From the NCBI RefSeq assembly GCF_000172415.1, contig NZ_ABLD01000009.1:124001-188000 (forward strand): a stretch of 64,000 bases of DNA, written 5' to 3'. Below, piece after piece: positions 1 through 9,027 of the stretch; within the stretch, counting starts at the first letter, position 1, and every line of letters starts with the position of its first letter. Under the pieces are notes generated by a model. The model was not told the DNA's origin. It worked only from the letters and a program-made list of their open reading frames with translations, and searched no databases. Source of the stretch: Paraburkholderia graminis C4D1M. Its GTDB lineage: Bacteria > Pseudomonadota > Gammaproteobacteria > Burkholderiales > Burkholderiaceae. Position numbers and translations under genes: made by a program.

Positions 1-699
1 CGGACCGCCGTTCAGGTACTTGTACGTGCAGCCGACTGCGTAGTCGGCGCCGACGCCGTTCAGGTCGACCGGCACCGCGCCCGCCGAATGCGCGAGGTCC
101 CACAGCGCGAGCGCGCCCTTGTCGTGAATCAGCTTCGTCAGCGCGGCCATGTCGTGCATGTAGCCGGTGCGGTAGTTCACATGCGTGATCATCGCGATCG
201 CGGTGTCGTCGCCGATTGCTTCGGGCAGCTCCGACGGGTCGTCGACGAGACGCAGTTCATAGCCGCGGTCGAGCTGCTCGATCACGCCCTGCGCGATGTA
301 CAGGTCGGACGGAAAATTCGAACGCTCGGACACGATCACGCGCCGCTTCGGGTCGCGCGCGTCGGCGAGCCGCAGTGCGGCGGACAGCACCTTGAAGAGG
401 TTGATCGAAATCGTATCGGTGACGACGACTTCGTCCTCGGCGGCGCCGATCAGCGGCGCGAGTTTATTGCCCAAGCGACGCGGCAGCGCGAACCAGCCCG
501 CCGCGTTCCAGCTGCGGATCAAACCCTCGCCCCATTCGGCGGCGATCACGGTTTGCGCGCGTTGCGCGGCGGCGGCCGGCGGCACGCCGAGCGAATTGCC
601 GTCGAGGTAGATAGTGGTCGACGACAGCGCGAACTGGTCGCGCAGTGTCGCGAGCGGGTCGGCGCTGTCGAGCGCCAAGGCTTCTTCGCGATGATTCAT
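1..699 (-). CDS. kynU: Kynureninase, C-terminus cut by window edge
   Basis: PLP enzyme that cleaves kynurenine to anthranilate and alanine in cytosolic tryptophan catabolism. The first 233 residues are visible; the rest lies left of position 1. Start ATG at 697-699 gives MNHREEALALDS. The family motif YLDGNSLG is present near residue 32, and the visible part ends in a GCTYKYLNGGP segment that contains the PLP-binding lysine of the family. It is on the same strand as kynB, 36 bp downstream of the kynB stop, so the two probably form a kynBU transcript. kynA, the usual partner, would be expected beyond the left edge (inference). Identification is firm from the motifs. Confidence 0.93.
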   Translation of the reverse strand, partial: MNHREEALALDSADPLATLRDQFALSSTTIYLDGNSLGVPPAAAAQRAQTVIAAEWGEGLIRSWNAAGWFALPRRLGNKLAPLIGAAEDEVVVTDTISINLFKVLSAALRLADARDPKRRVIVSERSNFPSDLYIAQGVIEQLDRGYELRLVDDPSELPEAIGDDTAIAMITHVNYRTGYMHDMAALTKLIHDKGALALWDLAHSAGAVPVDLNGVGADYAVGCTYKYLNGGP

Positions 700-735
700 G
701 GTGGTCTCGTTCGTTCGCGTATTGCGGATTGGAAG

Positions 736-1374
736 TCAGTGCGCGTCGGGCAGCGCGCGCAGGACCGCGCGCACGGGGCTCGCGTCGAGCGTGGTCAGCT
801 TGAGCGGCAGCGCGATCAGTTCGTAATCGCCGGGCGCGACGTCGTCGAGCACGATGCCCTCGAGAATCGCCATGCCGTGCGCGCGAATACGGTGATGCGC
901 GTCCATCGTCTTCGATTCCTGCGGGTCGAGCGACGGCGTGTCGATGCCGATCAGCTTCACGCCGTTGGCCGCGAGCAGGTCGATCGTTTCGGGCGCGACG
1001 GCGCAGAAGCCGCTGTCCCACGCCGCGGTCGGCGCGTTTCTGTAAGTGCGCAGTAAGACTCGCGGCGGCAACCCGCCCAACGAGTCACGCAGATGTTGTG
1101 GCGTGACAACAGGCGACGCGCCGATGCAATGAATCACGCGGCATCGTCCGAGATAGGCGTCGAGCGGCACTTGGCCGATTGCGGCGCCCTCCGCGTCGTA
1201 GTGCAGAGGCGCGTCCGTGTGCGCGCCGGTATGCGGCGAGAGCGTCAGCCGCGCGACGTTGACGGGCGAGCCGGCCTCCATCCGCCAGACGCGCTCGATG
1301 CCGACGGGCGTGTCGCCTGGCCAGACGGGCGTCGCCGTATCGACGGCGGGGGTGATGTCCCAGAGTGTTTGCAT
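736..1374 (-). CDS. kynB: Kynurenine formamidase
   Basis: Hydrolyses N-formylkynurenine to kynurenine and formate, the step before KynU. It is 212 residues long, typical for bacterial KynB. The cyclase-family metal motif HTGAHTDAPLHY lies near residues 48-59, and the N-terminus MQTLWDITPAVDTATPVWPGDTP is characteristic of the family. The ATG start at 1374 agrees with the family N-terminus. It lies directly upstream of kynU on the same strand and divergent from a Lrp-type regulator, the arrangement known for kynurenine operons in Pseudomonas and Burkholderia. Tryptophan or kynurenine induction through the regulator is an inference. Confidence 0.93.
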   Translation of the reverse strand: MQTLWDITPAVDTATPVWPGDTPVGIERVWRMEAGSPVNVARLTLSPHTGAHTDAPLHYDAEGAAIGQVPLDAYLGRCRVIHCIGASPVVTPQHLRDSLGGLPPRVLLRTYRNAPTAAWDSGFCAVAPETIDLLAANGVKLIGIDTPSLDPQESKTMDAHHRIRAHGMAILEGIVLDDVAPGDYELIALPLKLTTLDASPVRAVLRALPDAH

Positions 1375-1503
1375 GTCCGCATGGAAGGTGGAGGTCTATA
1401 CGGAATGATAGGTGGCCAGCCGCGAAATGTGATTGCGAAAAAATCTCCTTCTAAGCCCGGTCTTGGAACATAATTTGAGTTAAATGGGAAAGGGAGACCG
1501 AAT
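1375..1503. promoter_or_regulatory. Divergent kynB / kynR control region
   Basis: This 129-bp gap separates the kynB and Lrp-type regulator starts and must hold both promoters. It is AT-richer than its surroundings around 1470-1490. A GGGAG ribosome-binding site precedes the regulator ATG. No strong -35/-10 pair was found, so the placement of promoters is inference from gene orientation only. Confidence 0.5.
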
Positions 1504-2019
1504 ATGAACGCGATCTCGCTCGACGCCACCGATTGCCGTATCTTGACGGTGCTTCAGCAGGAAGGACGAATCAGCAATCTCGATCTCGCGGAGCGCATCT
1601 CGCTGTCGCCGTCGGCGTGTCTGCGGCGCTTGCGTCTACTGGAAGAACAGGGCGTCATCGAGCACTATCGCGCGTGTCTGAACCGCGAAGTGCTGGGCTT
1701 CGAGCTGGAGGCGTTCGTTCAGGTGTCGATGCGCAATGAACAGCAGAATTGGCACGAGCGCTTCGCTGAAGCGCTGCGCGACTGGCCGGAAGTGGTCGGC
1801 GCTTTTGTCGTGACGGGCGAGACGCACTATCTGCTGCGCGTTCTCGCGCACAACCTCAAGCACTATTCGGATTTTGTGTTGCAGCGTCTCTATAAGGCGC
1901 CGGGCGTGCTGGATATTCGTTCGAATATCGTGCTGCAGACCTTGAAGGAAGATTCGGGCGTGCCGGTTTCGCTGGTCACGCGCAACAACACCCACGGCGC
2001 GCCGCACAACGATCGCTGA
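1504..2019 (+). CDS. kynR: Lrp/AsnC-family regulator, probable kynurenine-responsive activator
   Basis: DNA-binding feast/famine regulator of 171 residues. An N-terminal helix-turn-helix (about residues 5-50, including GRISNLDLAERISLSPSACLRRLRLLEEQGVI) is followed by the AsnC ligand-binding/oligomerisation domain, with GAFVVTGETHYLLRV near residues 100-114. A GGGAG sequence sits six to ten bases before the ATG. The divergent position next to kynB matches KynR, the Lrp-type activator of kynBU described in Pseudomonas. The family call is firm; the kynurenine role rests on the neighbours. Confidence 0.85.
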   Translation: MNAISLDATDCRILTVLQQEGRISNLDLAERISLSPSACLRRLRLLEEQGVIEHYRACLNREVLGFELEAFVQVSMRNEQQNWHERFAEALRDWPEVVGAFVVTGETHYLLRVLAHNLKHYSDFVLQRLYKAPGVLDIRSNIVLQTLKEDSGVPVSLVTRNNTHGAPHNDR

Positions 2020-2054
2020 GGCGCCCTCTGCGCGCAGCGCCGGCCTGGCCCTGG

Positions 2055-2074
2055 CAAGGGCCGTTGCAAGCGCC
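2055..2074. repeat. 20-bp dispersed exact repeat, copy 1
   Basis: The sequence CAAGGGCCGTTGCAAGCGCC occurs here, between the converging ends of the Lrp regulator and the flavin reductase, and again at 33091-33110 in the same orientation. The flanks differ. Here it overlaps a short stem (GGCCCT/AGGGCC) just to its left. It may be part of a dispersed intergenic element or chance in GC-rich DNA. Confidence 0.5.
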
Positions 2075-2082
2075 GCGTGCGC

Positions 2083-2592
2083 TTACAACGACTTGAGGCC
2101 GTGGAACTGGCCGTTCTGGAAAACGAGCGGCGCCATGTCGGCGGCATTCTCGTGCACGCCGCAGCGCTCCACCTCGCCGACGAAAATCACGTGATCGCCT
2201 TCTTCGTAACGGCTGCGGTTATGGCATTCGAACCACGCGAGCGCGCCGTCGAGCACCGGCATACCGCTGTCGCCCGCCGCGTGCGATACGCCTTCGAAGC
2301 GGTCGCCCTTCACCGTGGCGAAGCGCTTGCATAGATCGAGTTGCGACGCCGCCAGCACGTTGACGACGTAGTGGCTGTTCGCGCGGAACACCGACATCGA
2401 CGCCGAGCGCGTGGCGAGACTCCACAGCACGAGCGGCGGCTCGAGCGAAACCGAATTGAACGAGCTGGCGGTGATGCCGATCAACTGGCCGGACGGCGCA
2501 CGCGTCGTGATGACGGTGACGCCCGTAGCGAACTGGCTGAGCGCCTGCCTGAAGGCCGGCTGGTCGAAGTTGGGCGGGCTGGCGTGCTTCAT
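2083..2592 (-). CDS. Flavin reductase family protein (FMN-binding)
   Basis: NAD(P)H:flavin oxidoreductase-like protein of 169 residues, of the kind that supplies reduced FMN to two-component monooxygenases. Features of the flavin_reduct fold are visible: FRQALSQFATGVTVITT at the start, GITASSFNSVSLEPPLVLWSL (FMN-binding loop) and a C-terminal HVIFVGEVERCG segment. The frame stays open upstream to 2754, but MKHASPPNFDQPAFR fits the family N-terminus best, so I place the start at 2592. No monooxygenase component is adjacent, so the partner and substrate are unknown. Confidence 0.85.
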   Translation of the reverse strand: MKHASPPNFDQPAFRQALSQFATGVTVITTRAPSGQLIGITASSFNSVSLEPPLVLWSLATRSASMSVFRANSHYVVNVLAASQLDLCKRFATVKGDRFEGVSHAAGDSGMPVLDGALAWFECHNRSRYEEGDHVIFVGEVERCGVHENAADMAPLVFQNGQFHGLKSL

Positions 2593-2849
2593 TGCGCGCA
2601 AGCCGCCGATGCGTGGCGGCCGGAAGCCGCGCCGAAGCTCTCGCGCGCACGGCGGGAAACAGTTGATTCGAAAGTCATAGTGAAAATCGTCGATTTGCCC
2701 CAATTTTAACTGCAATCGCGGTGCACTGACCGCGACGCAACCGGCGCATCGCAAAACCCGCTAAGCTGGAACGCTACCGCCGATGGCATGGGCGTTGCGG
2801 CAAAGCGAATGCGGCATCGGCCGATCACGAGTGAGAAGGAGCATGCAGC

Positions 2850-3398
2850 ATGAGTCAGACAGGCGAAGTCGCCACCTTGGGTGGCGGGTGTTTCTGGTGC
2901 CTCGAAGCGGTTTATCTGGGCGTCGACGGCGTCAACTCGGTGGAGTCGGGCTATGCGGGCGGCCACACGCAGCGTCCGACCTACGAGCAGGTGTGCGACG
3001 GCGCGACGGGGCACGCGGAAGTGGTGAAGGTCGAGTTCGATCCGTCGAAGATCAGCTACGGCGAGATCCTCGAAATCTTCTTCGCGATCCACGATCCCAC
3101 GCAGTTGAACCGGCAAGGTAACGATGTCGGCCCGCAATACCGCTCGGTCATCTTCACGCATTCCGACGCGCAGCGTGAAGCCGCTTTGCAGGTGATCCGC
3201 GAAATCGGCGAGCAGGGCATTCACGACGGCCAGATCGTCACGCAGGTGTTGCCGCTCGACGGCAACTACTGGCCTGCCGAGGCCTATCATCAGAATTATT
3301 TCGCGCAGCATCCGGAGCAAGGCTATTGCTCGTTCGTGGTCGCGCCGAAGGTGGCCAAGTTCCGGCAGAAATTTGCGCATCGGATCAAGGCGGGTTGA
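2850..3398 (+). CDS. msrA: Peptide methionine sulfoxide reductase A
   Basis: Repairs methionine-S-sulfoxide in proteins using thioredoxin. It is 182 residues long. The catalytic motif GGGCFWCLE has its nucleophile at Cys14, and the GYAGG and YRSVIF segments typical of MsrA follow. A GAAGGAGC ribosome-binding site precedes the ATG. It is divergent from the flavin reductase and convergent with the DUF72 gene, so it is probably monocistronic. Confidence 0.96.
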   Translation: MSQTGEVATLGGGCFWCLEAVYLGVDGVNSVESGYAGGHTQRPTYEQVCDGATGHAEVVKVEFDPSKISYGEILEIFFAIHDPTQLNRQGNDVGPQYRSVIFTHSDAQREAALQVIREIGEQGIHDGQIVTQVLPLDGNYWPAEAYHQNYFAQHPEQGYCSFVVAPKVAKFRQKFAHRIKAG

Positions 3399-3432
3399 GG
3401 CGGGCCGGCGCGGGTCGGCGCGGGGTCGGCGT

Positions 3433-4998
3433 TCAGTGCGGCTCGCTGCTGTTCGAGTCGCTGGTCTGAGCGCGGCTCGCGTCGCCCGGCGGATCTGGTA
3501 GGCGCGGCTCCTGAGGTTCACTGTGTTGCATCGCTGCGGCATTCACGGCGTCTGCTTGCTGCTGTGAGGGCTCCTGCTCGCGGCGGTGGCCGTGCTCGTG
3601 TTCCTCCTGTTCGTGCTCGTGCTCATTCGCGAGCCGCGCATACGCTTCAATGATCTCGCGCGCCAACTCGACGCAACTGAGCGGCGCCGAACCTTCCGCC
3701 TTGTTATTCACCGCGATCACCACCGGCTGGCCGGCCAGCGCATAGCGCGCGGCTAGTTCCGCGAGCGACGCACGCGTGGCCGGATCGCGGTCGACGAGCT
3801 TATCGAACGGCTCGTATTTCGCCTTCGCCTGCTCGTATTTGAAGCCGCCGTGCAGGCTCCAGCGCACGACCAGCGGACCGGCCGGCTCGCCGTCCAATAG
3901 TGCGAGCGCCGCCGCCTGCCGCAGCGGATCGGGCATCCGCGCGTGAATGCCGACGCAGTAGCGCACGCCCGCCGCTTTCAGCGTACGAATGAAACGCGGC
4001 GTGAGCAAACTGGCGTCGCGGATTTCGACTGCGTAGCAGGTGCCTTGCGGCAGCGTGGGCAAGGCCGCGAGGAACTCGGCCAGCCGTTCGATGAAAACCG
4101 CGGGCTGCGCGAGCATCTGGTCGGGCAGCGGCGACAACTGGAACACGAGCGCGCCGGCCTTCGCGCCCAGGCCTTCGAGACACGGCGTCACGAAGTCGTC
4201 GATCGCCATTTGCGCGTTCAGAAAACACGGATTCAGCGCCACCGGCTCGCCGCGTTCGGCGCGCACGGTGGCGTCGGTGATCGTCATCGGCGCCTTGACG
4301 ATGAAGCGGAAATGCTCGGGCACCTGCTGCGCGTAGCGCAGGTATTCGGTGACGGTGAGCGCCTGATAAAACGACCGGTCGATGCTGACCGTCTTCAGCA
4401 GCGGATGCGCGCCGTAGGCGGTCAGGCCGTCGCGCGACAGCTTGCTGTTGCTGTATTCGTCGCCGTAGACGATGCCGTTCCAGCCGGGAAACGACCACGT
4501 CGATGTGCCGAGGTGCACTTGCGGCGGCAGTTGTGAGGCGAGCGCGAGTACGTCGGGCGAGGGCGGGGCCGCGAGGATTTCGCGAGTGCGGCGTTTTTTG
4601 GGGGCGTCGGTGGTGGGGGCCGTTGGTGTGGCCATAGGCGCCGGCTCGGGCGCTGCTTCTTCTTGCCACAGCGACGCGGCGGCGGTTGTAGAGCGGGCGG
4701 GTTGGCGGTTTTCGATTTTCGGCGCGTGAGTTACAAAAGGCGCATCGGCTTGCGCGTCCAACGGTGCTTGAGCGCCTGAACGAGCGCGCGACGGTTTCGC
4801 GCGGGCTTCGGCTTTCGGCGCTGCGGGCGCCGCTTGCACCGGCATCCCGAACAGATCGAACTGCGCCGCTTCGCCTGGCGCTTCCGCTTCGCTCGACGCC
4901 TCGCCTCCGCTCCGCACTCCCACGTCGCTTTGCTCGCCGCGTTCGTCCAGCGCCTCTTCCTCTTCTCTTGTCCCGCTCTGACCCATCGAGATTTTCAC
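3433..4998 (-). CDS. DUF72 (YecE-like) protein with long disordered ends
   Basis: About 521 residues. The central TIM-barrel-like DUF72 domain begins near residue 158 (VHLGTSTWSFPGWNGIVY) and runs to about 455; its biochemical role is not established. The first ~150 residues are acidic then Ala/Pro/Lys-rich and look disordered; they include AAQFDLFG at about 44-51, which resembles a beta-clamp-binding peptide. The C-terminal 60 residues begin with a His/Glu-rich run (about 459-472) and are also low complexity. Start is ambiguous: GTG at 4998 or ATG at 4986, neither with a good ribosome-binding site. Family call firm, function unknown. Confidence 0.85.
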   Translation of the reverse strand: MKISMGQSGTREEEEALDERGEQSDVGVRSGGEASSEAEAPGEAAQFDLFGMPVQAAPAAPKAEARAKPSRARSGAQAPLDAQADAPFVTHAPKIENRQPARSTTAAASLWQEEAAPEPAPMATPTAPTTDAPKKRRTREILAAPPSPDVLALASQLPPQVHLGTSTWSFPGWNGIVYGDEYSNSKLSRDGLTAYGAHPLLKTVSIDRSFYQALTVTEYLRYAQQVPEHFRFIVKAPMTITDATVRAERGEPVALNPCFLNAQMAIDDFVTPCLEGLGAKAGALVFQLSPLPDQMLAQPAVFIERLAEFLAALPTLPQGTCYAVEIRDASLLTPRFIRTLKAAGVRYCVGIHARMPDPLRQAAALALLDGEPAGPLVVRWSLHGGFKYEQAKAKYEPFDKLVDRDPATRASLAELAARYALAGQPVVIAVNNKAEGSAPLSCVELAREIIEAYARLANEHEHEQEEHEHGHRREQEPSQQQADAVNAAAMQHSEPQEPRLPDPPGDASRAQTSDSNSSEPH

Positions 4999-5047
4999 TA
5001 GTAAGCACCGCGACCGCCCGCGCTAGCACGACGCCGCGGCGCTCACC

Positions 5048-6262
5048 TCACAGCGGCTTCTCGTACATGTAGCGGCGCGACCACGGCAGGGTTTTCGCAC
5101 TGCGGCCGGCCCTGCGGCAGACGACCTGATAGATGGAGACGTCGTCGTTTTCGAATGCATACGCGCAGCCGGCCAGGTACACGCGCCAGATGCGGAATTT
5201 TTCGTCGTCGACGAGCTTGCGGGCTTCTTCCGCGTGCGTCTCGAAATTTTCCGCCCAGATGTCGAGCGTGTGCGCATAGTGACGGCGCAGGCTTTCCACG
5301 TCAACCGCTTCGAGCCCGCCGCGCTGCATCGACTCGAGCGCGAGGCTGATGTGCGGCAGTTCGCCGTCCGGAAACACATAACGGTCGATGAACTCGCCGC
5401 CGCCCAGCGCCGTCTCGCCGCTGTCCGCATCGCTCGACGTGATGCCGTGATTCATCGCGATGCCGTCGTCGGCGAGAAGGTCGTGCACTTTCTTGAAGTA
5501 GCCCGGCAGGTTCTTGCGGCCCACGTGCTCGAACATGCCGACGCTCGTGATGCGGTCGAATCGTCCTTCGACGTCGCGATAATCCTGCAGACGAATCTCG
5601 ATCTGATTCTCGAGGCCCGCGGCTTTCACGCGCGCCGTCGCGAGGTCGAACTGGTTTTGCGACAGCGTCACGCCCACGCATTGCGCGCCGAATTTTTGCG
5701 CCGCGCGCAGCACGAGCGCGCCCCAGCCGCAGCCGATGTCGAGCAGCCGCTGACCCGGCTGCACCTGAATCTTCGTGAGGATGTGGTCGATCTTCTTGAT
5801 CTGCGCGGTGGCGAGATCTTCGTCGCCGTTCTCGAAATAGGCGCACGAGTAGACCATGTTCTCGTCGAGCCAGAGCTTGTAGAACTCGTTCGAGACATCG
5901 TAGTGATACTGGATGGCCTTTTTATCCGACGCCTTCGAATGCTGGAAATAGCGCCGCACGCGCGCGAGCTTGCCCGCACTATTGACGGTGTTGCGCGCGA
6001 GCTGATAACCGACGTTGATGATGTCCGAGAGCTTGCCCTCGATGTCGATCTTGCCCTTGACGTACGCCTCGCCCAGGTTGTCGAGGCTCGGTTCGAGCAG
6101 ATAAGGCAACGCCGTTGCGCTCTTGACGTGCAGCGTGACCTGCGGCGCGGCGAACCGCCCGAAGTCGTGCTGCTGGCCGTCCCACAGCACGAGACGCGCC
6201 GGCAAATCAGCCTTGGTTTTTACTTCTTCCACCCACTGCGCCAGCTTTTTCTCCCAGAACAT
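5048..6262 (-). CDS. cfa: Cyclopropane-fatty-acyl-phospholipid synthase
   Basis: SAM-dependent enzyme that converts membrane unsaturated acyl chains to cyclopropane forms. It is 404 residues from ATG 6262, which has a GGAGAAA ribosome-binding site; the frame extends further upstream without support. The SAM-binding motif LLDIGCGWGALVLRAA lies near residues 173-188, and the AIQYHYDVSNEFYKLWLDENMVYSCAYF segment is diagnostic of the CFA synthase family. A C-terminal helical region ends in YMYEKPL. It lies between the DUF72 gene and pdxH on the same strand. Confidence 0.93.
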   Translation of the reverse strand: MFWEKKLAQWVEEVKTKADLPARLVLWDGQQHDFGRFAAPQVTLHVKSATALPYLLEPSLDNLGEAYVKGKIDIEGKLSDIINVGYQLARNTVNSAGKLARVRRYFQHSKASDKKAIQYHYDVSNEFYKLWLDENMVYSCAYFENGDEDLATAQIKKIDHILTKIQVQPGQRLLDIGCGWGALVLRAAQKFGAQCVGVTLSQNQFDLATARVKAAGLENQIEIRLQDYRDVEGRFDRITSVGMFEHVGRKNLPGYFKKVHDLLADDGIAMNHGITSSDADSGETALGGGEFIDRYVFPDGELPHISLALESMQRGGLEAVDVESLRRHYAHTLDIWAENFETHAEEARKLVDDEKFRIWRVYLAGCAYAFENDDVSIYQVVCRRAGRSAKTLPWSRRYMYEKPL

Positions 6263-6405
6263 GCGATTTCTCCGTGTCCGTTGAATTAAAGCGAAGCTTG
6301 TGTGGATCGCAGCCCGATGCGGCGCAACTCCCATGCCGCGAGACGCGATCCTTGCGCCGCGCGCTGCTACGTCGGCAACGCGCTGACGACATTGTTAGTG
6401 CTGGT

Positions 6406-7047
6406 TCAGGGCGACAGACGGCAGATTTGCCAGTCGCTGTTTTCGCTCGAACGCGTGTAAAGCAGACGGTCGTGCAAACGCGACGGCCGGCCCTGCCAGA
6501 ATTCGATTGCTTCGGGCACCAAACGATAACCGCCCCAATGCGGCGGACGCGGCGGTTCGTCGCCGTATTGCAGGCGCATTTCGCGTTCGCGCGTTTCGAG
6601 CTGCGAACGGCTTTCAATCACCTGACTTTGATTCGACGCCCATGCGCCGATACGCGAACCGGGCGGACGCGACGCGAAATACGCGTCGCTTTCCGCCGCG
6701 CTCGTTTTGACGACGCGCCCCTCGATGCGCACCTGGCGCTCGAGCTCGATCCAGTAGAAGAGCAGGCTCGCGTACGGATTCGCGGCCAGCTCGCGGCCCT
6801 TGCGGCTTTCGTAGTTGGTGAAGAACACGAAGCCTCGTTCGTCGACGCCCTTGATCAGCACGATGCGCGCTGAAGGCCGGCCGCGCGAGTCAACGGTGGC
6901 GAGCGTCATCGTATTCGGTTCGGGCAGTTTCGCCTCGACGGCCTGCTGAAACCAGACGTCGAATTGCCGGAACGGGTCGCGGTCGACGTCGCCGATGTCC
7001 AGAGAACCCAGCGAATAATTTTTTCGAAGTTCGGCGAGTGAGGTCAT
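6406..7047 (-). CDS. pdxH: Pyridoxine/pyridoxamine 5'-phosphate oxidase
   Basis: FMN-dependent oxidase producing pyridoxal 5'-phosphate. It has 213 residues, close to the E. coli enzyme (218). Family segments are all present: NTMTLATVDSRGRPSARIVLIKG, FVFFTNYESRKGREL, and the C-terminal FWQGRPSRLHDRL ending in ICRLSP. The ATG at 7047 matches the family start. It lies 143 bp upstream of cfa on the same strand. Confidence 0.95.
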   Translation of the reverse strand: MTSLAELRKNYSLGSLDIGDVDRDPFRQFDVWFQQAVEAKLPEPNTMTLATVDSRGRPSARIVLIKGVDERGFVFFTNYESRKGRELAANPYASLLFYWIELERQVRIEGRVVKTSAAESDAYFASRPPGSRIGAWASNQSQVIESRSQLETREREMRLQYGDEPPRPPHWGGYRLVPEAIEFWQGRPSRLHDRLLYTRSSENSDWQICRLSP

Positions 7048-7284
7048 GTTCTTATGCGCACGCTACAGTCAGCCCAGTATAGCTAAGGCGCCAATTTTTT
7101 GCCCGCAGCCAGATCAAGCGCGATGCACCGGTGCCGCGCTTTCGCGGGTTTTCGAACGGCGACTTTCTCACGGTGATTGCCGCGGCAATGCTGATCCATG
7201 CGTTCAGGCAAAATACGGACTGCGCGATTCACATGCGCTTTCTGCCTTGCGCTTTCTGCTTTCTTGCCTTCAACGAGTTCCATC

Positions 7285-8136
7285 ATGTCGACCACCGCGC
7301 AATCCGATCTTACTACCAGCCTCGACGGGCATGAAGCCGCCGACCGCGCGCGACGCTTCGGCGGCATTGCGCGTCTGTACGGCGCGCCCGCGCTTGCCGC
7401 GTTCGAGAGCGCGCATGTGGCGGTGATCGGTATCGGCGGAGTGGGCTCGTGGGTCGCCGAAGCGTTGGCGCGCAGCGCGGTGGGCACGCTGACGCTGATC
7501 GACCTCGACAATGTTGCTGAAAGCAATACGAACCGGCAGATTCATGCGCTCGACGGCAACTACGGAAAACCGAAGGTCGAAGCGATGGCCGAGCGCATCG
7601 CCGCGATCAATCCGTCGTGCGATGTGCGTCTCGTGGAAGACTTCGTGGAGCCCGACAATTTCGCGGCGACGCTCGGCGGCGGCTTCGATTATGTGATCGA
7701 TGCGATCGACAGCGTGCGCACCAAGACCGCGCTGATCGCATGGTGTGTCGAGCGCAAGCAGCCGTTGATCACGATTGGCGGCGCGGGCGGCCAGCTCGAT
7801 CCCACGCGCATTCGAATCGACGATCTTGCAGCGACGATTCAGGACCCGTTGCTATCCAAAGTGCGCGGACAGTTGCGCAAGCAGCATGGTTTTCAGCGTG
7901 GGCCGAAAGCGAAATTCAAGGTGAGCGCCGTGTATTCCGACGAGCCGCTGATCTATCCCGAAGCCGCCGTCTGCGACATCGATGCGGAAGCGGAGCACGT
8001 CGCGACATCGCCGGGATATACGGGGCCGGTCGGTCTGAATTGCGCGGGCTTTGGTTCGAGCGTGTGCGTGACGGCGAGCTTTGGCTTCGCCGCGGCCGCG
8101 TATGTGTTGCGGGCGCTGGCGAAGCAGGCGGTGTGA
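7285..8136 (+). CDS. tcdA: tRNA threonylcarbamoyladenosine dehydratase (TcdA/CsdL)
   Basis: ThiF/E1-like ATP-dependent enzyme that dehydrates t6A37 of tRNA to cyclic ct6A. 283 residues from ATG 7285; an upstream in-frame start at 7198 would add an unsupported tail. The nucleotide-binding loop VAVIGIGGVGSWVAEALARS is followed by TLIDLDNVAESNTNRQIHAL, the adenylation-site motif, then DYVIDAIDSVRTK. The C-terminal hydrophobic GFAAAAYVLRAL may be membrane-associated as in the E. coli protein. It is divergent from pdxH. Confidence 0.9.
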   Translation: MSTTAQSDLTTSLDGHEAADRARRFGGIARLYGAPALAAFESAHVAVIGIGGVGSWVAEALARSAVGTLTLIDLDNVAESNTNRQIHALDGNYGKPKVEAMAERIAAINPSCDVRLVEDFVEPDNFAATLGGGFDYVIDAIDSVRTKTALIAWCVERKQPLITIGGAGGQLDPTRIRIDDLAATIQDPLLSKVRGQLRKQHGFQRGPKAKFKVSAVYSDEPLIYPEAAVCDIDAEAEHVATSPGYTGPVGLNCAGFGSSVCVTASFGFAAAAYVLRALAKQAV

Positions 8137-8178
8137 CCTTTAGTGCGCAGCGGGTGCGCAAGGCACCGGATCTGGTAT

Positions 8179-9027
8179 CTAGTACAGCGCGGCGCTCAGC
8201 TTGCGGCGCCATTGCGCGACGAGTTCCGGCTGATGCGCGGCCAGATCGAACACCGAGAGCATCGTCTTGCGGCCGATGTCGTCGCGGAACGTGCGATCGC
8301 GCTGCACGATTGCCAGCAGATGCTCGAGCGCGCCCGCATATTTGCGGCGTGCGATCAGCGCGCTCGCGAGATCGAAGCGCGCTTCCAGATCGTCGGGATG
8401 GCTCGCGACGCGCGCTTCGAGCGCGTCGGTCGGCGGCAGATCGGCCGCGGCATCCACGGCGTCCAGACGCGTCTTGATCGCGTTGAAGCGCGCGTCGATG
8501 CCTTGCGTCGTTTTCGGCGACAGCAAATCGACCTCGTCGCGCGCTTCGTCGATACGGTTGTCATCGAGCAGCATCTCGATGCGGTCGAGGCGCGCTTCGT
8601 CGAAGGCCGGGTCGATGGCGAGCGCGGCCTGCAACGCCTCGTAAGCGTCCTCGCGGCGGCCTTCGGCCAAGGCGGCCTGCGCGTCGAGACGCGCGGCGTC
8701 CGCGCCTTGCGGCACGAGCCGTTCGATGAATTCGCGCAGTTGCCCTTCAGGCAGCACGCCGACGAACTGATCGACCGGCCGGCCGTCCGCGAATGCCATG
8801 ACGTGCGGAATGCTGCGCACCTGGAAGTGCGCGGCAAGTTCCTGGTTCTCGTCCACGTTCACCTTGACGAGCTTCCATTTGCCGGCGCCTTCGGCCTCGA
8901 GCTTTTCCAGCATCGGGCCGAGCGTTTTGCAGGGGCCGCACCACGGCGCCCAGAAATCGACCAGCACAGGGGCCAGTGTCGACGCCGTGATGACGTCCTT
9001 TTCGAATGTGGCCAGAGTGGTGTCCAT
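8179..9027 (-). CDS. cnoX: Thioredoxin-TPR co-chaperone CnoX (YbbN)
   Basis: 282 residues. The N-terminal thioredoxin fold (1-110) has an intact WCGPC active site at Cys30/Cys33, followed by TPR-like repeats to the C-terminus. CnoX proteins protect chaperone substrates from oxidation and hand them to GroEL. The E. coli homologue has lost the CGPC motif, so this copy is probably redox-active. It is convergent with tcdA and downstream of the pirin gene on the same strand. Family call firm; chaperone role from the family. Confidence 0.9.
   Translation of the reverse strand: MDTTLATFEKDVITASTLAPVLVDFWAPWCGPCKTLGPMLEKLEAEGAGKWKLVKVNVDENQELAAHFQVRSIPHVMAFADGRPVDQFVGVLPEGQLREFIERLVPQGADAARLDAQAALAEGRREDAYEALQAALAIDPAFDEARLDRIEMLLDDNRIDEARDEVDLLSPKTTQGIDARFNAIKTRLDAVDAAADLPPTDALEARVASHPDDLEARFDLASALIARRKYAGALEHLLAIVQRDRTFRDDIGRKTMLSVFDLAAHQPELVAQWRRKLSAALY

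Noticed and set aside
7198..7284. Longer N-terminus for tcdA
   Set aside because: The extra 29 residues are not part of the family start, and MSTTAQSD at 7285 fits better.
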